Shown here: piece by piece, positions 1-6,435 of the stretch
Numbering within the stretch: the stretch's first letter is position 1
How the letters are laid out: each line of letters begins with the position of its first letter
From: Planctomycetota bacterium
GTDB taxonomy: Bacteria > Planctomycetota > PLA2 > JAEUHO01
Length of the DNA stretch: 8,994 bases
Assembly: GCA_029213105.1 (NCBI GenBank)
Contig: JARGNS010000119.1
Coordinates: forward strand, 1-8,994
Reading direction: 5' to 3'
The notes under the pieces: generated by a model
Databases searched by the model: none
What the model was told of the DNA's origin: nothing
Seen by the model: only the letters and a program-made list of their open reading frames with translations
Position numbers and translations under genes: made by a program

Positions 1-1
1 C

Positions 2-202
2 ACCCTGCGCTACACGATCTTCCGCACGGACCCGGCCATCGACAGCCTCTACGCCTCCGGCAAGATCACCCTCGGCCTGGCCTCGGTCCTCGTCGGGGTG
101 GCCTTGCTGCAGCTCCTGCTCTACTTCCGCCGCATGCCGGAGCCGGAACCGGCCGAGACCGTGACGGCGGCCCCCGCCCCGGTGAAGAGGGGCGACGCAT
201 GA
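2..202 (+). CDS. C-terminal end of an unidentified membrane protein (partial)
   Basis: Only the last 66 residues are in the window; the start lies upstream. The frame is set by the TGA at 200-202. It holds one clear hydrophobic helix (about residues 22-41 of the visible part, LGLASVLVGVALLQLLLYF), then an RR pair and a polar tail rich in Pro, Ala and Glu. This suggests a protein whose last transmembrane segment is followed by a cytoplasmic tail, by the positive-inside rule. The stop overlaps the start of the next gene as ATGA, so the two are very likely cotranscribed and translationally coupled. I do not recognise the family from this fragment. That it is coding is supported by the open frame, the codon use and the junction. 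Confidence 0.7.
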   Translation, partial: TLRYTIFRTDPAIDSLYASGKITLGLASVLVGVALLQLLLYFRRMPEPEPAETVTAAPAPVKRGDA

Positions 203-1002
203 CCTCCGACGCGCTCCCCCACGCACCGACCCCGCCGGCGCTGTCGCTGCCGGCGGCCGGACGGGACCGCCTGCGGCTCCTGGCCCTGCTCGGCATGGTC
301 GCGATCTGGATGGGCCCGGACTGGGTCCAGGTGGATGTCGGCGGCGTGGCGCGCTTCGAGAAGGGGGCCGTCCGCACGGGCGTCACCGGCGCCCTCGCGC
401 TGATCGCCCTCTGGGGACTGGCCTCCACGTCGCTGGCAGCCCGCAGCCTGCGGGGCCTGCGCGTGGGTACGGCCCTGACCGACGCGGCCATGGCGCTCAC
501 GACCGCCCTCCTCCTGCTGAACGCGCATCCCTGGATCCCGGGCGGCGACCTGCGCGAGGCCTGGGTGCCGGTCTTCCTGCCGCTGGCCCTGCTCGCCCTG
601 TTGGACGCCGGCGTCCACGCGTGGCGCCCGCAGGCCGGCTCCCAGGTGACCGCCATCCGCGGGGGCGCGGCCCTCTTCGCGGCCGTGGCGCTCGCGGCCG
701 AAGGCAGCTGGATCCCGGCGGGCATCGCCCTCTGGCTGGCGATCACGGCCCTCGTCTTCGTACGCGCCACCGCCGCCGCCAGCGCCCGGCGCGCCCTCGA
801 GATCCTGACCCTCGCCGCCGGTGCCGTGGCCGGCCTCGCCCCTTGGCTGCAGCGTGACCTGGTCGGCGTGAACCAGACCATCGGCCCGGAGCTGACCTGG
901 CCCGTCTACGTCTGGTGCGTGCTGGCCGCGCTCGTCGTCACGACCGCCCTGGACGGCGTCGTGCGGCCGGAGGCAGACGCCACCCCCGCCGGCGCGCGGT
1001 GA
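199..1002 (+). CDS. Polytopic membrane protein of unknown function
   Basis: A 267-residue protein whose family I do not recognise. After a polar Pro/Ala-rich start (1-22) it has roughly eight hydrophobic stretches: about 25-38, 58-80, 90-108, 122-140, 152-168, 172-190, 200-217 and 233-252. Short polar loops lie between them and the C-terminus is short and polar. I see no catalytic motif, cysteine pair or nucleotide-binding loop. The ATG at 199 is preceded by a purine run AGAGGGG at 186-192, a good Shine-Dalgarno at the right distance, and overlaps the upstream stop as ATGA. Its own TGA overlaps the GTG of the MATE gene. The arrangement suggests a three-gene membrane-protein operon, but nothing shows the substrate. 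Confidence 0.75.
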   Translation: MTSDALPHAPTPPALSLPAAGRDRLRLLALLGMVAIWMGPDWVQVDVGGVARFEKGAVRTGVTGALALIALWGLASTSLAARSLRGLRVGTALTDAAMALTTALLLLNAHPWIPGGDLREAWVPVFLPLALLALLDAGVHAWRPQAGSQVTAIRGGAALFAAVALAAEGSWIPAGIALWLAITALVFVRATAAASARRALEILTLAAGAVAGLAPWLQRDLVGVNQTIGPELTWPVYVWCVLAALVVTTALDGVVRPEADATPAGAR

Positions 1003-2384
1003 CCCTGTTCCGGCGCCTGGACCGGCGCATCCTCGCACTCGCACTCCCGGCCGCCGGCAGCGCGCTCGTCCCCGTCATCCACCGCATGGTGGACATGGCC
1101 TGGATCCGCGAGCTCGGCACCGAGGCTGTCGCCGCCCTCGGCGTCGCGACCATCTCGGTGTGGTTGTTCGTCGCGATCGGGTGGGCCTTCGCGATGGGCC
1201 TCACGGCCCTGGTAGGGCGCTACGTCGGCGCCCGCCGGCCGGACGCGTCGGGCTACGTCGCCAGCCAGGGCCTGCGCTGGGGCACGGCCATCGGCGTGCT
1301 CTGCATCGGCATCGGGTGGTTCCTCGCGCCGGTGGTGTTCCGCCTCGCCGGCACCGAAGCGGCGGTCCATGCCCTCGGCGTCAGCTACACGCGCATCTAC
1401 TGGGCGGGTGGCGCCTTCGTGCTCGTGCAGTTCGCCGGCGACGCCATCTGCCGCGGCCATGGCGACACCCGCACACCGCTGAAGATCGGCCTCGCGTCCC
1501 TCGCCCTCAACGCCGTCATCGATCCCCTGTTCATCCGGGGCATCGATCCGATCCTGCCCGCCATGGGGGTGGCGGGTGCGGCCCTGGCCACCGTGATTGC
1601 CAGCGTCTTCGCGGCCGTGCTCTACCTCTACGTACTGCGCCAGCGCGGCTACCTGCACGCGCAGCGCCCGCCCGACGAGAGCCTGCGCTTCGAGGGAACG
1701 ACGCGCCTCGGACAGCCGGGCCTCTTCGGCCTCGACGGAGCCATCTTCCGACGCGTCGCGCGGGTGGGCACCCCGACCTTCATCACGAGCATGCTCTTCG
1801 ACCTGATCCTGCTCGAGATGATGCGGGTGGCCGAGCACGCGGGCGGACCTGCCGCCCAGGCGGGCCTCACCATCGGCCACACCGGCGAGGGCTTCGCGTT
1901 CGTGATGGGGCTGGGGTGGTCGGCGGCCGCCGCGTCGCTCGTGGGCCGCCGCATGGGCGCCGGTCAGATCCACGCCGCCGAGCGCGCGGCGTGGCGGGCC
2001 GCCATCCAGTGCGGCGCGCTGAACCTGCTCTTCGCGGTATTGATGTTCGGCTTCGCCGACGAGCTCGCCTGGCTGTGGGCCAAGGAGCCCGCGGCCCACG
2101 CGCACGCGGCCAGCTACTACCGCATCGTGGCGTGGTGCCTGGTCCCCCAGGCGATCGAGATCGTCATCGACGGCGCGTTCGGCGGCGCGGGCATGACCGT
2201 GCCTCCGATGGTCGTCGGCGTGAGCCTCTCGGCCGCGCGCATCCCCCTCGCGTGGTGGGCCGTGTTCGACCTGGGGTTGGGTGTCGACGGCATCTGGATC
2301 GTCGTCGCCGCCACGGCGTCGCTGCGCGGCCTGCTGATCGGCTACTGGTTCTCGCGCGGGACCTGGAAGACGCGCTCGGTCTGA
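999..2384 (+). CDS. MATE-family multidrug/metabolite exporter
   Basis: A 461-residue protein of the multi antimicrobial extrusion (MATE) family, inner-membrane antiporters that export cationic drugs or metabolites using Na+ or H+ gradients. Length and layout fit: two MatE halves (about 10-170 and 240-410) totalling about twelve helices. Typical features are the early GSALVPVIHRMVDMAWIRELG segment, the CRGHGDTRTP loop near residues 151-160, and the second-half opening RVGTPTFITSM. I chose the GTG at 999 because it overlaps the upstream TGA (GTGA) and gives a family-like N-terminus. A longer reading from 915 would add 28 Arg-rich residues lying wholly inside the upstream gene. No Shine-Dalgarno is visible, consistent with coupling. 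The 3' end overlaps the convergent dehydrogenase gene by 43 bases. The substrate cannot be told from sequence; a lipid-carrier or polysaccharide flippase role is less likely than a small-molecule exporter. Confidence 0.88.
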   Translation: MTLFRRLDRRILALALPAAGSALVPVIHRMVDMAWIRELGTEAVAALGVATISVWLFVAIGWAFAMGLTALVGRYVGARRPDASGYVASQGLRWGTAIGVLCIGIGWFLAPVVFRLAGTEAAVHALGVSYTRIYWAGGAFVLVQFAGDAICRGHGDTRTPLKIGLASLALNAVIDPLFIRGIDPILPAMGVAGAALATVIASVFAAVLYLYVLRQRGYLHAQRPPDESLRFEGTTRLGQPGLFGLDGAIFRRVARVGTPTFITSMLFDLILLEMMRVAEHAGGPAAQAGLTIGHTGEGFAFVMGLGWSAAAASLVGRRMGAGQIHAAERAAWRAAIQCGALNLLFAVLMFGFADELAWLWAKEPAAHAHAASYYRIVAWCLVPQAIEIVIDGAFGGAGMTVPPMVVGVSLSAARIPLAWWAVFDLGLGVDGIWIVVAATASLRGLLIGYWFSRGTWKTRSV

Positions 2385-3724
2385 TCGGCGCTCGCCTGCG
2401 GCCCCCGCACGGCCGGGCCCGAGAGCGGCCAGAGCACGTGCTGCACCCGATCGCGGTCCACCGCGCCGCGCGAGTCGACGATCAAGTGCGCATGGGCCGC
2501 GACCGCGGCCCACGGGAAGTCCGTGTGGTCGGTCGTGACGACGACGCAGTCGACGTCGGCGAGCAGCGCAGGCGTGACGTCGAGCGCGGTGAACAGGCGA
2601 TCGTCGAGCGAGAGCGTGTCGACGAACGGGTCGGCGTAGACGACCTCGGCCCCGCTCTCGAGCAGCAGACGCATGGCCTCCAGGGCCGGGGATTCGCGCG
2701 TGTCGTCCACATCGCGCTTGTACGCCACGCCCATCACGAGGACGCGGGAGCCCTTGACGCTGCGTGAGCGTGCGTTCAGCGCGGACGTGACGCGCTCGAC
2801 GAGGTAGCGCGGCATGCCGATGTTGATGTCGGTGGCGAGTTCGATGAAGCGCGCGTTGAAGTCGAGGCGGCGCAGCTTCCACGAGAGGTAGATCGGATCG
2901 AGCGGGATGCAGTGACCGCCGAGGCCGGGGCCCGGCTCGAAGCGCATGAAACCGTAGGGCTTCGTCGAGGCGGCTTCGACGATCTCACGCACGTCCAGGC
3001 CGAGGCGATCGCACATCTGCGCGATCTCGTTGACGAGGCCGATGTTCACGCTGCGGAAGGTGTTCTCCAGCAGCTTGGCCATCTCGGCAGCGGCCGCCGA
3101 GCCGACCGGCACCACGTGATCGACGGCAATGCCGTAGAACAACACCGCCATGGCGGTGGAGGCGGGATCGACACCGCCCACGACCTTGGGCGTGTTGTGG
3201 ATGCCGTACGCGTGATTGCCGGGATCGACACGCTCCGGCGAGAAGGCCAGCCAGATGTCCTCGCCCACGACGAGTCCGCGCTTCTCGAGGCGCGGCTTGA
3301 GGACCTCCTCGGTCATGCCCGGATAGGTCGTGCTCTCCAGCACGATCAGCTGCCCGGGGCGCAACGAGCGCTCGACGCTCTTCAGCGCGGCCTCGACGTA
3401 GCTGAGGTCCGGGTCGCGACTCTTCGAGAGCGGCGTCGGCACGCAGATGCTGATGACATCCACCTCGGCCAAGCGGCCCATGTCGGTCGTGGCCTCGAGA
3501 CGACCCGCCGCGACGATCGACGCGACCTCCGCATCGTCGACGTCCGGCACGTACGAGCGGCCCTCGTTCACGGCGGCGACCTTCGCGTCATCGATGTCGA
3601 ACCCGAGCACCTGGATGCCGCGGCGTGCGAAGCCGGCAGCGAGGGCGAGGCCGACGTAGCCCAGCCCCACGACGCCATAGCGGCAGGAGCGGTCGCGGAT
3701 GCGTTGTTCGAGGTTCACGGACAT
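2342..3724 (-). CDS. wbpA: UDP-N-acetylglucosamine 6-dehydrogenase (WbpA type)
   Basis: A 460-residue enzyme of the UDP-glucose/GDP-mannose dehydrogenase family. It would oxidise C6 of a UDP-sugar twice with NAD+, most likely UDP-GlcNAc to UDP-GlcNAcA, in the cytoplasm for surface polysaccharide synthesis. The Rossmann motif GVVGLGYVGLA is near residues 18-28. ESTTYPGMTEE, FSPERVDPGN, K217 in KLLENTFRSVN, the catalytic C272 in GPGLGGHCIPLDP, and the C-terminal YKRDVDDTRESPAL all match the WbpA/WecC branch. ESTTYPG and RESPAL favour WbpA over plain UDP-glucose dehydrogenase, but WecC-like or other UDP-HexNAc specificity is possible. The family core ends near DSRGAVDRD; about 30 further residues form a tail whose last codons overlap the MATE gene. 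The ATG at 3724 has only a weak upstream GAGA. It follows the epimerase gene on the same strand, separated by the repeat at 3748-3837. Confidence 0.9.
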   Translation of the reverse strand: MSVNLEQRIRDRSCRYGVVGLGYVGLALAAGFARRGIQVLGFDIDDAKVAAVNEGRSYVPDVDDAEVASIVAAGRLEATTDMGRLAEVDVISICVPTPLSKSRDPDLSYVEAALKSVERSLRPGQLIVLESTTYPGMTEEVLKPRLEKRGLVVGEDIWLAFSPERVDPGNHAYGIHNTPKVVGGVDPASTAMAVLFYGIAVDHVVPVGSAAAAEMAKLLENTFRSVNIGLVNEIAQMCDRLGLDVREIVEAASTKPYGFMRFEPGPGLGGHCIPLDPIYLSWKLRRLDFNARFIELATDINIGMPRYLVERVTSALNARSRSVKGSRVLVMGVAYKRDVDDTRESPALEAMRLLLESGAEVVYADPFVDTLSLDDRLFTALDVTPALLADVDCVVVTTDHTDFPWAAVAAHAHLIVDSRGAVDRDRVQHVLWPLSGPAVRGPQASADQTERVFQVPRENQ

Positions 3725-3747
3725 GGGGACGATTCTCGCGGATGGTT

Positions 3748-3837
3748 CCTTCCGCGTTGGGTCTATCCAGAGCGTTCCACGCCCAGGTCAGGCCTTCTGC
3801 GTGTGGTCTACCCAGAGCGTTCCACACCCAGGTCATG
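3748..3837 (-). repeat. Two tandem imperfect 45-bp repeats spanning the epimerase stop
   Basis: Units at 3748-3792 and 3793-3837 match at about 39 of 45 positions. On the minus strand each contains ACCTGGGYGTGGAACGCTCT followed by GGRTAGACC, so each copy reads D-L-G-V-E-R-S-G-stop in the epimerase frame. The first-read copy supplies the real C-terminus and TAG of that gene, and the second is an untranslated duplicate. The 3793-3837 unit folds as GTGTGG / CCACAC (3801-3806 with 3822-3827), with an inner TCT/AGA pair and a GGGT loop. The other unit keeps a similar but bulged stem (GCGT/ACGC). There is no T-run, so it is not a classical terminator. It may be a local duplication or a copy of a dispersed REP-like element. 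Confidence 0.8.
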
Positions 3838-4712
3838 GACGCGTAGCGCTTCGGCGGTACGCCGCAAACCGGCCTCGAAGGCGACCTGCGGCTGCCAATC
3901 GAGGATCGCATGGGCTCGGCGGACGTCGGCCTCCGAGTGGCGGATGTCGCCGGAGCGGGCCGGAGCCTCGCTCAGATCGAGCTCCCGACCGACGACCTGC
4001 TCGATGAGCGTGAGGATCTCGCGCACGCTCCGGCGGCTGCCGGCCCCGATGTTGATCGCCTCTTCGGCCGCGGCAGCATCCACGTGGGCCGCGCGCACGA
4101 TGGCATCGACCGTGTCGGTCACGAAGGTGAAGTCCCGCGTGTGGCCGCCGTCACCGAACAGGGTGCACGGCCGCCCCTCGAGGCAGGCCGAGAGGAACAC
4201 GGGGATGGCGCCGGCGTACGCCGACGTGTGCGACTGGCGGGGGCCGTACACGTTGAAGAACCGCAGGATGATGCCCTCGAGCCCCCACGTGCGGCGGTAG
4301 GCGTGCACGAGGGCCTCGGCGCCGGCCTTGCTCGCCGCGTAGGGCGAGAGCGGCGAGATCGGCAGGGACTCGGACTTCGGCAGCGTGGGCGTGTCGCCGT
4401 AGATCGAGGACGAGCCGGCCAGGACGAAGCGGCGCACGCCGGCTGCGGGTGGTCGACGCTGCGCTGCACCGAAGCCAGCGCCGCAAGGTGGAACACCGTG
4501 TCGCAGCCGGCGACGGCCGCGGCCGTGGCTTCGGGATCGCGCACGTCGCCCACCTGCAGGTCGACCGCGGGCACGGCCGCGAGGTTCTCGCGCGTGCCGA
4601 CGCTGAGATCGTCCAGGACGCAGACGGACGCACCGTCGGCGACGAGTCGCTCGACGAGATGGGAGCCGATGAAGCCCGCCCCTCCGGTCACACATGCACG
4701 CATGGCGCTCAT
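3808..4712 (-). pseudogene. Broken NAD-dependent sugar epimerase (WbpP/CapI-like), internal deletion with frameshift
   Basis: An extended short-chain dehydrogenase/epimerase split over two frames. The N-terminal part (from 4712) has the NAD-binding VTGGAGFIGSHLVE, VLDDLSVGTRENL, VGDVRD and VFHLAALASVQRSVDHP. The C-terminal part, ending at the TAG at 3808-3810, starts at about AAGVRRFVLAGSSSIYGD and carries the catalytic SPYAASK (YxxxK), FFNVYGPRQ, FGDGGHTRDFTFV and SGDIRHSEADV. Homologues such as WbpP have about 20 residues between SVxHP and GVRRFV. Here both these residues and the frame are lost at about 4436-4452; the missing length should be 1 modulo 3, near 58-67 bases. The expected product would interconvert UDP-GlcNAc(A) and UDP-GalNAc(A), working with the dehydrogenase downstream. 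The start could be ATG 4712 or ATG 4703; the latter has GGGA about 9 bases ahead. An assembly error is the main alternative to true decay. Confidence 0.82.
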
Positions 4713-4805
4713 CTTCCCATGGACCTTGGCGTCGTGCCCTCCCCTGCGGTATCCCTAGGACGACCGGCAGGCCGGGTGCCTTGCGGGGAACTAGGGAGAG
4801 CCGAT
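4713..4805. promoter_or_regulatory. Divergent intergenic region, likely back-to-back promoters
   Basis: These 93 bases separate the start of the epimerase gene (leftward) from that of the small membrane protein (rightward), so promoters for both should lie here. A weak rightward candidate is TTGGCG (4726-4731), an 18-base gap, and TATCCC (4750-4755). A short palindrome CCGGC-AG-GCCGG (4764-4775) could be an operator. Neither is strong. The rightward gene's ribosome-binding site AGGGAG (4793-4798) is at the right end. Confidence 0.3.
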
Positions 4806-5300
4806 ATGAGCCGACGGATGCTGATCATGGTGGCGACGATCGCGGGCTTCGTCCTGCTGGCGGCGCTGGTCCTGTTCCCGATGATGACCATGAAGCTGGG
4901 CGACGAGACGGACTCGCGCCGGGCCATCCAGGATGTCGCGGGGCCCTGGCTCCTGCTCTTCGGCTGGATCGCCTGCGCCTTCTCGGCCCTCGTGTTCTTC
5001 GGGAAGGCCGACTACATCGGCGTGCCCGAGTCCAAGAGCCGGATGCTCAGCTTCCTGGGCTACAAGCTCTACGGCTTCTTCGCCCTCGCCCTGCTGATCG
5101 CCGGGACGCCCCACGAGAAGGCCAGCTGGGGCTTCGGCTTCTGGCTCGCGTTCCTCGCGGCCATCGTCGGCGCCCTGGCCGTCTACCTCACCTTCAACCC
5201 CGGGCTCGCGCAGAAGATCGCGGACAAGGCCAAGGAGATGAAGGACGGCGCGGGGGAAGACGCCGCAGGGCCGCCGGACGCAGGCGGCTCCGCCCCGTAG
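4806..5300 (+). CDS. Small four-helix membrane protein, hypothetical
   Basis: A 164-residue protein I cannot assign to a family. It has four hydrophobic segments at about 6-26, 48-66, 83-101 and 110-130. After these comes a polar tail with a Lys-rich amphipathic stretch (KIADKAKEMKDG) and a disordered Gly/Ala/Pro/Asp end. A charged loop with KLGDETDSRRAIQD lies between helices 1 and 2. No catalytic motif is visible; W48, C57 and the YKLYGFF stretch at the third helix might be worth aligning. The start is well supported: ATG 4806 has AGGGAG at 4793-4798, seven bases ahead. The open frame extends to 4449, but the upstream part is antisense to the epimerase gene and unlike a membrane protein. 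It appears to be a single-gene transcription unit, facing the DUF3179 gene across a 37-base gap. Confidence 0.75.
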   Translation: MSRRMLIMVATIAGFVLLAALVLFPMMTMKLGDETDSRRAIQDVAGPWLLLFGWIACAFSALVFFGKADYIGVPESKSRMLSFLGYKLYGFFALALLIAGTPHEKASWGFGFWLAFLAAIVGALAVYLTFNPGLAQKIADKAKEMKDGAGEDAAGPPDAGGSAP

Positions 5301-5337
5301 TCCGGCCGATGCCGCAGCGCCGGGCGCATCGCGCCCC
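5301..5337. terminator. Hairpin in a convergent gap, possible bidirectional terminator
   Basis: The 37-base space between two convergent genes holds a perfect 6-bp GC-only stem, GGGCGC (5322-5327) and GCGCCC (5331-5336), with a 3-base ATC loop. Its place between converging stops suits a shared terminator. There is no T-run on either strand, so it would not be a classical intrinsic terminator, and such hairpins occur by chance at this GC content. Confidence 0.3.
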
Positions 5338-6435
5338 TCAGAACTGACGCCACAGGGTCGTCCGGGGGTGGTTGGCAAACCACCCGTACCACTCGGCCAT
5401 GAGGCCGCGCAGGGGCTTCAGGCGCACGCCCAGGCGCGCGCCCTCGACGCAGACACCATCCAGGGTCCAGCGACTCTTCGTGGCCGCGTCGCGGATGACG
5501 CCCTTGCGGTCGAGGGCGAACGTCAGCGTGACGTCCCCGATGCGTCGGTCGAACGCCGCCGCCGAGCGCGCACGCCGGTCGTACCAGACACTCACCGGGA
5601 CGCCGGCGACGATCTCCTCGGCCAGGCCGGCGCTCTCGAGGCGATGGAAGGGATACGCGCGCGCCGTCTTCCCCACCACGATGCCGTAGACCAGCGCGTG
5701 CGGCTCGAGGCGCCCGTCGCGAGCATGGATCGTCTGGCCGAAGGTGGGAGGCAGGAAGGCCGAGCCGCTGCGCGCGCCTTCGCGTGCGAAGTAGCCCGTG
5801 TCGCCCGCGCGATTCATCCAGCGCGGATCGCGCGCGATGACGTCGGTGTCGGGATGCAGCGTGAGCCAGTCCTTCCACGTGGTGTGGCGGCCCGTATCCA
5901 GCCGCTCCAGGACCACGCCCTCGTGCTTGCCCTCGATGCAGGTTCCGGTCAGGTGCATCCAGATCGAGCGCGTCTGGTGGTCGTAGAGCACCGCCGTGCC
6001 CTGCCAGATGCCCTCGAAGCCGAACGTGTGGCGTGTCCCGTCGATGAGGGGATCGAAACCGATCCCCGAGGAGCAGACCACTCAGTAGGTGATCGCGATG
6101 GGGATGCCCTGGATCACGTCGTTGACGACATGGTGGTAGCTGATCATCGGCACGGGGTACGCCCGCGCCTGCCCACGCACGACGACGCCGAACACCTCGT
6201 CGTCCGGGAGCAGCCAGTCGGCCGCATCCGCACGCACCGTCTTGGGGTCGGTCGCCGGCAGGAAGCGATCGTGCTCCAGATAGAACTCCGACAGCGGTCG
6301 GCCGCCGAGGGTCGGCTCCGGTGCGACGGGCGGCGCCTTCCCGGGACCCTCCGGCGCGCGTGCCCCGCCCCCCCACAGGCGGTAGCCGCCGTAGGCCAGG
6401 CCGGCCAGCAGGACGATCCACAGCAGGACGCGCAT
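5338..6435 (-). CDS. DUF3179 protein, candidate selenoprotein with in-frame TGA (Sec118)
   Basis: Read from ATG 6435 to TGA 5340-5338 with TGA 6084-6082 taken as selenocysteine, this is a 365-residue protein. An N-terminal signal anchor (about 4-20, LLWIVLLAGLAYGGY) and a Gly/Pro/Ala-rich linker imply export. The rest is DUF3179, a family of unknown function with two related halves. The first has VVVRGQARAYPVPMISYHHV (84-103), then VVND (103-106) and TY-U-VVC-SSGIGFDP. The second has VYGIVVGKTARAYPFHRL (about 249-266) and VSVWYDRR, lacking cysteines there. Family members carry a CxxC at the first site, so Sec118-Val-Val-Cys121 replaces the first Cys. Homology is continuous in the same frame on both sides of the TGA, with no insertion or deletion. 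ATG 6435 overlaps the hydroxylase stop (TGATG), implying coupling. If not recoded, the TGA would leave 117 residues and a dead gene. Confidence 0.8.
6048..6081 (-). promoter_or_regulatory. Candidate bacterial SECIS hairpin just after the in-frame TGA
   Basis: On the minus strand, 14 bases after TGA 6084-6082, an uninterrupted 8-bp stem forms: GGGGATCG (6067-6060), loop GTTT (6059-6056), CGATCCCC (6055-6048). The apical loop lies 22 bases from the TGA. It starts with G, or with GG if the top G-C pair opens. Published bacterial SECIS models ask for a small apical loop with a G in its first two positions, about 16-37 bases from UGA; this meets both conditions. Weak lower pairing of GTGG (6081-6078) with CCAC (6031-6028) could extend the element. 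The same bases encode SGIGFDP, so coding constraint may contribute to the palindrome. Confidence 0.7.

Noticed and set aside
906..2882. A 658-residue open frame on the minus strand across the MATE gene
   Set aside because: It is Arg/His/Ala-rich with no domain, antisense to a clear MATE gene and overlapping the dehydrogenase in another frame; a high-GC shadow.
3588..3911. A minus-strand frame encoding two 15-residue units of the type TWxWNALxRPxAEG
   Set aside because: The peptide repeat follows from the 45-bp DNA repeat being a multiple of three; the flanks are low-complexity shadow sequence inside the neighbouring genes.
2912..4300. A 462-residue plus-strand open frame over the sugar genes
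   Set aside because: It is antisense to the dehydrogenase and epimerase, with composition typical of the reverse of coding GC-rich DNA and no recognisable motif.
4425..4460. Programmed ribosomal frameshift in the epimerase
   Set aside because: A shift in frame would not explain the missing ~20 conserved residues, and I see no slippery heptamer at the junction.
6082..6084. TGA read as tryptophan (alternative genetic code)
   Set aside because: Six genes in the window end in TGA at natural positions, including the DUF3179 gene itself, so TGA is a normal stop here; the family expects Cys at this site, not Trp.
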